From: Candidatus Saccharibacteria bacterium UBA3225
GTDB lineage: Bacteria > Patescibacteriota > Saccharimonadia > Saccharimonadales > Saccharimonadaceae
Length of the DNA: 10,020 bases
Direction: 5' to 3'
Assembly (NCBI GenBank): GCA_002363515.1
Contig: DEVX01000043.1
Location: 1-10,020 of the forward strand
Positions within the stretch are counted from its first letter, which is position 1, and every line of letters begins with the position of its first letter. The translations under genes and the position numbers were made by a program. Of the stretch, positions 1 to 5,073 are shown one piece after another. Below the pieces are notes generated by a model. The model saw only the letters and a program-made list of their open reading frames with translations, ran no database searches and was not told the origin of the DNA.

Positions 1-5
1 GGCAT
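1..5 (-). CDS. rpsG: Start of probable ribosomal protein S7 gene (partial, at window edge)
   Basis: Only the first codon and a bit more are visible: two bases after the rpsL stop codon the minus strand reads ATG CC, compatible with the Met-Pro start common in S7. A strong SD, AAGGAGGG, lies inside the last codons of rpsL about 11 bases before this ATG, so a gene clearly begins here. The identity is inferred from the conserved bacterial order rpsL-rpsG-fusA, not from protein sequence. Confidence 0.6.
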
Positions 6-7
6 AA

Positions 8-421
8 TTACTTACCCTCCTTCTTTGCGCCGTATTTAGAACGACCCTGCTTGCGACCCTGGACGCCTTGAAGATCCAAAGTACCGCGAACGATATGATA
101 GCGAACACCTGGAAGATCTGGCACACGACCACCGCGTACGAGCACAACTGCGTGCTCCTGGAGGTTATGGCCTTCGCCACCGATGTATGCCCAGACTTCC
201 TGACCATTAGTCAAGCGAACACGAGCAACTTTGCGTAAAGCGGAGTTTGGTTTCTTTGGGGTTTTAGTTGTTACCTTAACGCAAACGCCACGCTTAAGTG
301 GGGCAGCCTGCTTGTAGTAACGAGTTTTAAGCGTATTCACGATTGAGCCCAAAGCTGGAGCAGAACTCTTCTTTGCGGCTTTTTTGCGTGGCTTACGCAC
401 TAATTGATTGATTGTAGGCAC
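8..421 (-). CDS. rpsL: 30S ribosomal protein S12
   Basis: S12 lies at the decoding centre of the 30S subunit and contributes to tRNA selection accuracy. The 137-aa product is recognisable throughout: the N-terminal [10 protein letters not shown], the [11 protein letters not shown] loop (residues 54-64), the [10 protein letters not shown] block (81-90) and DLPGVRYH (102-109). It carries the roughly 13-residue N-terminal insertion (about 25-38) seen in Gram-positive-type S12 and absent from the 124-aa E. coli protein. Lys56, equivalent to E. coli Lys43, is kept, and so is Asp102, the residue methylthiolated by RimO where that enzyme exists. E. coli Lys88 is replaced by Pro101 (GGRVPDLPG), which is unusual. 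The start codon is GTG, preceded by AAAAGGA with a six-base spacer. The next gene begins two bases after its TAA, so rpsL is co-transcribed and probably translationally coupled with rpsG. Confidence 0.98.
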   Translation of the reverse strand: MPTINQLVRKPRKKAAKKSSAPALGSIVNTLKTRYYKQAAPLKRGVCVKVTTKTPKKPNSALRKVARVRLTNGQEVWAYIGGEGHNLQEHAVVLVRGGRVPDLPGVRYHIVRGTLDLQGVQGRKQGRSKYGAKKEGK

Positions 422-512
422 AAAAAATCCTTTTCTCTTGATTAATTTTATTGCTGTAATAGAACTCCGTTGTCCAGCATTAACAAACAGAGCTCACGAA
501 ACTCTTGTGGGG

Positions 513-541
513 ATTATAGCAGATTTTTCATAAAAAGACAA
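513..541 (-). promoter_or_regulatory. rpsL promoter (extended -10)
   Basis: On the minus strand a perfect TATAAT (plus 513-518) is preceded by TGC, giving an extended -10 element. TTGTCT (plus 536-541) is the -35 box at the optimal 17-base spacing. Transcription should begin near 506, leaving a leader of about 85 bases before the GTG of rpsL. The -35 box abuts the T-tract of the upstream terminator, so the two genes are separate units. I see no clear autoregulatory structure in the leader. Confidence 0.8.
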
Positions 542-568
542 TAAAAAAGAGGAGATCAAATCTCCTCT
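541..568 (-). terminator. Rho-independent terminator of the 133-aa gene, overlapping its stop codon
   Basis: The minus strand folds into a perfect 9-bp stem (plus 560-568 with 548-556) with a three-base loop, followed by a T-rich run. The coding sequence runs through the 5' arm; the TGA stop lies in the loop and the first base of the second arm, so the ribosome's stop site and the terminator hairpin coincide. No T-tract follows in the other direction, so it acts leftward only. Confidence 0.88.
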
Positions 569-957
569 GCATGCTCTTTAAGAAAACTGAGCTGAATCTT
601 CAACATCTTTAGAATCCACCGATTACTCTCCTTTTCGGGATTGAAAATCCGAATCAACCATTCCGTCTTAGCAATTGGACTCATCCCAGAGAGGTGCGCA
701 CGATCTTTTTCGTAGTGGTCTACTACGCGCCGCATATCTCTTTTGTCGGGCAGCATGTCGCGTGTAATTCTCTTGCCCAACTTGCAGTCGAGTTCGTAAT
801 GTAACTGCGCATGCATCTCTGCGTTTATTCTAATAATAGATTTTCCGCGAGCTTTACGAGCATTTTTCCCAACTGCGCACCATGCGTATCTCGGATAAAA
901 CAAATGATGTCGATTTCTTTTGCGCTGTCTTCTTTTAGATGTGCGATCTTCGGCCAC
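556..957 (-). CDS. Small basic protein with HNH-like residue pattern, function unknown
   Basis: This 133-aa protein is not assigned to a family with confidence. It begins with a very basic stretch (residues 7-16, nearly all Lys/Arg), then a His-His pair (H17, H18), PRxxW (22-26), and N45-x3-H49-x3-H53. A His pair followed by Asn and then His-x3-His resembles the HNH/endonuclease VII core order, but the CxxC zinc knuckles often found with it are missing. The C-terminal half is helical and charged. There is no signal peptide or membrane segment, so it is probably a cytosolic nucleic-acid-binding protein. The start is GTG; an in-frame TAG two codons upstream rules out a longer form, and AAGGGGGG nine bases before it is the SD. 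Possible promoter and terminator on either side suggest it is transcribed alone. Confidence 0.72.
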   Translation of the reverse strand: MAEDRTSKRRQRKRNRHHLFYPRYAWCAVGKNARKARGKSIIRINAEMHAQLHYELDCKLGKRITRDMLPDKRDMRRVVDHYEKDRAHLSGMSPIAKTEWLIRIFNPEKESNRWILKMLKIQLSFLKEHAEEI

Positions 958-986
958 CCGCTACCACCCCCCTTCAAGTCTCGAAG

Positions 987-1016
987 ATTAGTTTCAGTTT
1001 AACCTATACTTTTCAA
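987..1016 (-). promoter_or_regulatory. Possible promoter of the 133-aa gene
   Basis: On the minus strand TTGAAA (plus 1011-1016, 5 of 6 matches) is followed after 18 bases by ACTAAT (plus 987-992, 4 of 6). It sits just after the upstream terminator and about 30 bases before the start codon, which is where a promoter is needed. The -10 box is weak, so this is tentative. Confidence 0.4.
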
Positions 1017-1043
1017 TTTAAAAAGCCCCGCATTTGCGGGGCT
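1017..1043 (-). terminator. Rho-independent terminator of the HD-domain gene
   Basis: An 8-bp GC-rich stem AGCCCCGC/GCGGGGCT with a four-base loop is followed on the minus strand by TTTTTAAA. It begins seven bases after the stop codon of the HD-domain gene. There is no matching T-tract on the plus strand. Confidence 0.93.
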
Positions 1044-1049
1044 GGTTGC

Positions 1050-1709
1050 TTACGACATCGTATTCAGTTCGATGCCATGCGTAAGAGCAATATGATCATT
1101 GATGCCTCGAATATCGATTGATAACTTATAGAGCATCATATGGTATTGCTTGTAGGCATCCAACGTTAATGCGTCGTAGAATCTCGGGAGGAGATGCCGA
1201 TGTGTCTCGAGAACATTCTTCCGGATATTATTCTCGGGCAGATCCTCTACCGTTAGCAGATTATGGTATCGATCAAACCCTTTCGATATCAGCGCCTTGG
1301 GGCTTGCTATTAATTCTGCGTAATGGATTCCTTTTTGGTGGATTTTTTTGCGTCTACGCTCATTTTCATCGTCGCCCTCGTCATAATGATAGTCGAAGGT
1401 TAAATATCCGACTATCTCCTTAGTCTCGTCGCTAAAAGGCAGTTCGTCAGGCGACACGCCACAATCCTCACAAACATCGTGAAGAAGATTGGCGCAAATC
1501 CAGTTTTCATCGTTGGCAAAGGAACAAATCCCGTACCATGCAACGAAATATGGATGGATAATGAACGGCTGACCGTTCATTCTCTTCTGCCCGGCGTGTT
1601 TTTCCGCGGCATACCTTACCGCCCTTATAGCATCATTGAATCCGCAAGACTTGCAATAACTCACAAGCAGCTCTTCGAGCTTAGCCTCGCTATATCCGTA
1701 CTGGTACAT
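1050..1709 (-). CDS. Stand-alone HD-domain phosphohydrolase, (p)ppGpp-hydrolase (RelA/SpoT N-domain, MESH1) type
   Basis: Residues 27-155 match the HD hydrolase domain of RelA/SpoT and of small alarmone hydrolases: AEKHAGQKR (35-43), HP at 52-53, the metal-binding HD at 77-78, ED at 81-82, and KGFDRYHNL (143-151), corresponding to the KxxDRxHN element. These supply the His, His-Asp and Asp ligands for Mn2+ and the catalytic Glu-Asp pair. At 219 aa there is no synthetase, TGS or ACT domain, so it resembles single-domain hydrolases rather than full-length Rel. By family it would remove the 3'-pyrophosphate of (p)ppGpp, but related HD proteins act on other nucleotides, and the substrate is not shown by the sequence. 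The C-terminal 60 residues are helical and not recognised. The start is ATG with AGGAGGGG at good spacing. It has its own consensus promoter, a leader hairpin and its own terminator, so it appears to be a strong independent unit. Confidence 0.88.
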   Translation of the reverse strand: MYQYGYSEAKLEELLVSYCKSCGFNDAIRAVRYAAEKHAGQKRMNGQPFIIHPYFVAWYGICSFANDENWICANLLHDVCEDCGVSPDELPFSDETKEIVGYLTFDYHYDEGDDENERRRKKIHQKGIHYAELIASPKALISKGFDRYHNLLTVEDLPENNIRKNVLETHRHLLPRFYDALTLDAYKQYHMMLYKLSIDIRGINDHIALTHGIELNTMS

Positions 1710-1738
1710 TGTCCCCCTCCTTTCTTAAGGTGCGATTC

Positions 1739-1761
1739 GGCCGCTCGTTAACGGAGTGGCC
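1739..1761 (-). promoter_or_regulatory. Hairpin in the leader of the HD-domain gene
   Basis: GGCCACTC and GAGCGGCC pair over eight positions (one G-U type pair) around a seven-base loop. No T-run follows, so it is not a terminator. It lies between the predicted transcription start (about 1775) and the SD, ending some 20 bases before the latter. It could stabilise the 5' end or bind a regulator; its role is unknown. Confidence 0.55.
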
Positions 1762-1781
1762 TAGTTGAATAGGAATATTTT

Positions 1782-1810
1782 ATTATACACCTTTTGCTAA
1801 GAAATGTCAA
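1782..1810 (-). promoter_or_regulatory. Consensus sigma70-type promoter of the HD-domain gene
   Basis: On the minus strand a perfect TTGACA (plus 1805-1810) and a perfect TATAAT (plus 1782-1787) are separated by exactly 17 bases. The -35 box is embedded in the last codons of the upstream SGNH gene. This is the best match to consensus in the window and implies strong transcription of the HD gene on its own, on top of any read-through from the operon upstream. Confidence 0.9.
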
Positions 1811-2483
1811 GAGCCTGTAATACACTTTGACGCACTAGTTCAGCAAAACGCAGTTCGCCAGATTTGACTGGATGTAGCATATCTTGCAATAAATAGCGAC
1901 TAGGATTGTCGGCATTCTCGCTATACCAATCCATGAGATATACGTTTTCATGTTCGGCGACAAAGCTCTTGATATTATCGTTCCAGCGCGCCATATCGTC
2001 GGGTCTATGCCCGCGGTATATTGTCATTAGGACAATTTTATGACCCTCGCCTACGTAATCGTGAAAAGCCTTGAGTTCTTCTGTAGTCACTCCTTCATTT
2101 GAGCCAAGCAAAAACACTATTACCTCACGTAGAGCATGCTTTTTAATGCGCACCATACCGCTCTCGCCAGCCCAATCACTATAATTTGCGAACTGTATAC
2201 CGCCCACCGCTTCGAGATCAACGCCAGGGAGCGCATCTCTTAGTTCTTCTTGAGACATATAGGAGATCGAATCGCCTATTAGCGTAACATACTTTCCAAC
2301 CTGCTCGACATTGTAAATAGTTTGATATTCTGTCATTTTAACGAATGCATTCACGGATAAACCAAATGATAGCGCCAAGTAAATGCTGATTAAAAATACC
2401 GCAATCATCGGAACTATAGTTCTCCTAGATGCGATATTGTTGGTTTTCCCTGATTCTCTCTTGAAGTCGGCCTGTTCTGTCAT
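1797..2483 (-). CDS. Membrane-anchored SGNH hydrolase, OatA-type O-acetyltransferase catalytic domain
   Basis: A short cytosolic N-terminus (1-22) is followed by one membrane helix (about 23-46); the remaining 180 residues should lie outside the membrane. The outer part has the SGNH blocks: GDS (nucleophile Ser72), a Gly in AVGGIQF (94-95), GSN (Asn129) and DMLHP with Asp201 and His204 completing the triad. Block order and wording (GDS, GG-Q-F, LGSN, D-x-x-HP) resemble the extracellular domain of OatA-like peptidoglycan or polysaccharide acetyltransferases. Those enzymes normally carry a ten-helix acyltransferase-3 domain, absent here, so this could be a detached acetyltransferase module or an esterase. 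The start is an ATG without a normal SD, preceded by a perfect inverted repeat. An in-frame TAA nine codons upstream limits extension. The gene lies 20 bases behind the GrpB-like gene and has no obvious terminator of its own. Confidence 0.85.
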   Translation of the reverse strand: MTEQADFKRESGKTNNIASRRTIVPMIAVFLISIYLALSFGLSVNAFVKMTEYQTIYNVEQVGKYVTLIGDSISYMSQEELRDALPGVDLEAVGGIQFANYSDWAGESGMVRIKKHALREVIVFLLGSNEGVTTEELKAFHDYVGEGHKIVLMTIYRGHRPDDMARWNDNIKSFVAEHENVYLMDWYSENADNPSRYLLQDMLHPVKSGELRFAELVRQSVLQALDIS

Positions 2484-2507
2484 GTAATTTATCTTAACAT
2501 AAATTAC
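2484..2507. repeat. 24-bp AT-rich inverted repeat between GrpB-like and SGNH genes
   Basis: GTAATTTAT and ATAAATTAC are perfect 9-base reverse complements around a six-base centre that is itself nearly symmetric. The repeat fills the whole gap between the two genes: one arm covers the TAA stop of the GrpB-like gene and the other ends directly at the ATG of the SGNH gene. On the mRNA it would form an AT-only-like weak hairpin; as DNA it looks like a dyad operator. It also contains a three-codon mini-ORF (ATG TTA AGA TAA) preceded by AGAGG at six bases. Confidence 0.7.
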
Positions 2508-3298
2508 CTCTTATGCTCCTCTTTTGCGATATCGCGATTTATTTTTGCGGTTATCTTATTATATTTTTTGCGCCCATCGATTAACCTTCTAGCCAGTATG
2601 ATAGTGGCTAACGCGGTCGCAATTAGACAGACGGCACCAAAAACCATACCGATGCGAGAAAGGCTAATTGCCGACAGGCTAAATATAAGTGCATTTGACC
2701 GTGAAGTAGCGCGCACATATATCGATGCGATCAGCGTAGTAAGAGAAATCTCCAAGATTACGACAGCGGGAATCAAGGCAGTCTTAGCCCAGTATATTTC
2801 AAGCGCCGCCTCAATAAAATCGGATTTCGTAGAGGTGTATTTTTTGCGATTTTGCGAATATTTAGTCGCTAAGGTATGTTTTAAATTGCGATAGTCGGTG
2901 AAAGTTTTCATATCATGCAGCAATAAATCTCGGAATATGATTACATCTTTGTAGCGTTTGCTGTCTATATCCATGACGTGGATATAGAAAGAGCGGTTGT
3001 TCTTGTCCCCCTTGCGAATCAATATTTCCTCATTAGTAAAGTCGTTTTTTATTGAATATTCTGGATCGGAAGTGAACTTATGAGAGACAAAGCTAAAATC
3101 GTCCAGATCTTTAACCGCAACCACAATGTCAATAATAGGTTTCGCCTCGATGTTATCAATCGCCGTCGAACCAATATGCGATATTCGAATTGCATAATCG
3201 CCGAAGTAATCCCAAAGTTCGTCAAGCTCCTGCGCGAACATTTGTCGCCAACGCGGGTTATGTTTCTCTAATCTTACTTCACCTTCCTTCGCTCTCAT
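2504..3298 (-). CDS. GrpB-family nucleotidyltransferase domain fused to a C-terminal membrane tail
   Basis: Residues 8-165 match the GrpB family (polymerase-beta nucleotidyltransferase fold; also found fused to dephospho-CoA kinase): VRLEKHNPRWRQMF (8-21), HIGSTAI (41-47) with the Gly-Ser signature, AKPIIDI (52-58) with acidic Asp57, an IHV strand (106-108) and FRDLLLHD (122-129) with the following Y..LK..LA helix (135-144). The usual Pro-Gly after GST(S/A)(V/I) is Asp-Asn here. Residues 172-195 and about 203-236 are strongly hydrophobic and form two or three membrane helices, followed by a basic cytosolic tail. Typical GrpB proteins are soluble and around 170 aa, so the tail is an unusual addition. 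The substrate of GrpB domains is not established. The ATG has no SD; AAGGAAGG occurs just inside the coding region. It lies 31 bases behind the ABC-F gene in a likely operon. Confidence 0.82.
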   Translation of the reverse strand: MRAKEGEVRLEKHNPRWRQMFAQELDELWDYFGDYAIRISHIGSTAIDNIEAKPIIDIVVAVKDLDDFSFVSHKFTSDPEYSIKNDFTNEEILIRKGDKNNRSFYIHVMDIDSKRYKDVIIFRDLLLHDMKTFTDYRNLKHTLATKYSQNRKKYTSTKSDFIEAALEIYWAKTALIPAVVILEISLTTLIASIYVRATSRSNALIFSLSAISLSRIGMVFGAVCLIATALATIILARRLIDGRKKYNKITAKINRDIAKEEHKR

Positions 3299-3309
3299 AT
3301 TTTTATATT

Positions 3310-3338
3310 AACATAATCACATACGACGACTAAACCAA
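3310..3338 (-). promoter_or_regulatory. Possible internal promoter giving a leaderless GrpB-like mRNA
   Basis: On the minus strand TTGGTT (plus 3333-3338) and TATGTT (plus 3310-3315) stand 17 bases apart. Transcription would begin about five bases before the ATG of the GrpB-like gene, consistent with the absence of an SD there. Both boxes are imperfect and the region is AT-rich, so it may be fortuitous. Confidence 0.3.
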
Positions 3339-4973
3339 GTCTGAATTTAGATAATAATAGTATTCTAGCTGCTCGCGCGAGTAGTTCTTGATAATTCCTA
3401 GCGCTGGCTTGCCCGGCTCATGACTTGGCAATACCAGCATGCGCGTAATACCGACCTGTTCAACAAAACTAGGATTGTGACTAACCATAATTACGGTACC
3501 GTCATAATCGCGGAAGTTTTCGCCGATGATTTTTTGCGTTTCCGGATCAAAATGGTTGGTCGGCTCGTCCAGAATTATAAGATTGGCACGTTTCGTAAGA
3601 ATCTTACACAATGCAACGCGAGCTTTTTCGCCAGGGCTTAGCACAGACACTCTCTTATATACGTCATCGCCACGGAATAAAAAGTTAGCTAGCATACTAC
3701 GCATTTCTGTATCGGTGTAATCGTAAGATTTGACGTTATCTAAAATGGTTTCACGCTCGTTTAAGATTTCCAGCTCCTGCGCATAGTATGCAACCGTTGT
3801 ATTTTGACTGAAGATAATAGAGCCTTCATCGGGTTTAAGTTGGCCAACTATCAGTTTTAGAAGCGTCGATTTACCGATGCCGTTCTCGCCTACAATCAAG
3901 AATTTCTCGCCACGCGTAAGCATGAAGGATAATTTTTCGTACAACGGCGGTTTGTCGACATAGTGAAAAGTGAGATTTTGAATCTCGAGAGGTGTCTTCC
4001 CGGATTGTTTGCTGGGCGAGACATTAAGGGTCACGCGCTGATATTCTTCCTCACGAAGCTCCAATTCGGCCATTTTGCGACCGAGCATTTTTTCGCGCAC
4101 ATGGCCTTGGCGAATTAGCGCCGTATTACTACGCTTGGCATTCCTGGCGCGCTCGACAAATTCTTGGATTCGTTTAATTTCACGCTCCTGTTCAGTAATG
4201 CGTCGGTCTTGCTCGGCTTTTTCCTCTGCATACTGACGCCTAAATGCCGTATAGTTGCCGTTATATGCTTTGGTTTTATGGGCCGTCTTGTTTAGAAATA
4301 GTGTTTTATTCGTGACCGTATCGAGAAATTCCACATCATGGCTAATTACCAATATCATGCCACGATAATTTCGCAAATAATTTGCCGCAAATTCTTTCGT
4401 CTCGACATCGAGATGGTTCGTGGGCTCATCTAACAATAGGAGTCCAGCGTTCTCAAATAAGACCCGCGCAAAAGCCACCTTGGATTTTTGGCCTCCCGAG
4501 AGATCCTTCATCGGCATATCGATGAGGTTTTGTAGATTCATTTTCTCTACGATTTTTAGCAATTCGTAGTCAAAGTTTGCGACATCATAGGAGTCAATCA
4601 GATCTTGTAGTTTAATAATACGATCCATAATAGCTTGGCTGTCTGGATACCGAGCTAATTTCTCATATTCGCCATTTAACTGTTCTTGCAGCTCGTCTAC
4701 CGGTCGACCGGCAGAAATATACTGCCAGACCGTAACGTCATCATGGCTAGAGTTAATGATAATTTCCTGCGGCAGATAGCCCAGACGCATTCCTGGCAGT
4801 TCAATATGCCCTTCATCAAGTTTTTCAATTCCTAGAATAACCTTAAAGAGGGTAGATTTTCCGGCGCCATTAACGCCAACAACGCCTACTTTGTCCGTAT
4901 CCTCAAAATGAAAGTTGCAATCGTCATAGAGAGGCGTAGCGCCAAAATGTAGAGACAAATGTTCCGCTTTCAT
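3330..4973 (-). CDS. ABC-F family ATPase (ribosome-associated, two nucleotide-binding domains)
   Basis: Two ABC ATPase domains in one soluble chain with no membrane segments, the ABC-F layout. Domain 1: Walker A GVNGAGKST (33-41), signature LSGGQ (158-162), Walker B with D182/E183 in LLDEPTNHLD, switch His212. A charged, helical linker (about 240-320, rich in Arg, Lys and Glu) corresponds to the P-site tRNA interaction motif of EttA/Uup-like proteins. Domain 2: Walker A GENGIGKST (362-370), signature LSPGEK (445-450), D469/E470 in LDEPTNHFD, switch His499. Family members bind the ribosomal E site and help stalled ribosomes or protect against antibiotics; I cannot say which subgroup this is. 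In the second signature the usual second Gly is Pro. 547 aa is normal. The ATG fits the family N-terminus but lacks an SD. It heads a probable operon with the GrpB-like and SGNH genes. Confidence 0.95.
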   Translation of the reverse strand: MKAEHLSLHFGATPLYDDCNFHFEDTDKVGVVGVNGAGKSTLFKVILGIEKLDEGHIELPGMRLGYLPQEIIINSSHDDVTVWQYISAGRPVDELQEQLNGEYEKLARYPDSQAIMDRIIKLQDLIDSYDVANFDYELLKIVEKMNLQNLIDMPMKDLSGGQKSKVAFARVLFENAGLLLLDEPTNHLDVETKEFAANYLRNYRGMILVISHDVEFLDTVTNKTLFLNKTAHKTKAYNGNYTAFRRQYAEEKAEQDRRITEQEREIKRIQEFVERARNAKRSNTALIRQGHVREKMLGRKMAELELREEEYQRVTLNVSPSKQSGKTPLEIQNLTFHYVDKPPLYEKLSFMLTRGEKFLIVGENGIGKSTLLKLIVGQLKPDEGSIIFSQNTTVAYYAQELEILNERETILDNVKSYDYTDTEMRSMLANFLFRGDDVYKRVSVLSPGEKARVALCKILTKRANLIILDEPTNHFDPETQKIIGENFRDYDGTVIMVSHNPSFVEQVGITRMLVLPSHEPGKPALGIIKNYSREQLEYYYYLNSDLV

Positions 4974-4995
4974 ATCATTGACTTTATTTGACTAT

Positions 4996-5027
4996 ATTAT
5001 ATAACAGAATCCACTTATTATCGACAA
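4996..5027 (-). promoter_or_regulatory. Leftward promoter of the ABC-F operon
   Basis: A perfect TATAAT on the minus strand (plus 4996-5001) stands 22 bases before the ATG. TTGTCG (plus 5022-5027) is the nearest -35-like hexamer, but its 20-base spacing is long; an overlapping TATATA would sit at a better 18. The predicted leader is only about 16 bases and has no SD. Confidence 0.6.
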
Positions 5028-5036
5028 TTCTATGCT

Positions 5037-5042
5037 TATAAT
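5037..5042 (+). promoter_or_regulatory. -10 box of the rightward P-loop ATPase promoter
   Basis: A perfect TATAAT on the plus strand lies 31 bases before the ATG of the ATPase gene, giving a predicted leader of about 25 bases without an SD. No convincing -35 box is seen. It lies 35 bases from the leftward -10 box, so the two divergent promoters share a region of about 45 bases and could influence each other. Confidence 0.55.
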
Positions 5043-5073
5043 ACTCCTTCACGCCCCATGATAAAATTAAATA

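Noticed and set aside
556..558. TGA recoded as Gly, as in some CPR lineages
   Set aside because: The TGA ends the 133-aa gene exactly at a terminator hairpin, so it is read as stop here; no in-frame TGA was needed to keep any conserved protein open.
811..1751. Plus-strand open frames across the 133-aa and HD genes
   Set aside because: They are antisense to well-supported proteins, have no SD or family resemblance, and their composition looks like complementary-frame shadow.
1739..1761. Leader hairpin of the HD gene as a terminator or known riboswitch
   Set aside because: There is no T-run after the stem, and I recognise no conserved riboswitch core in the short leader.
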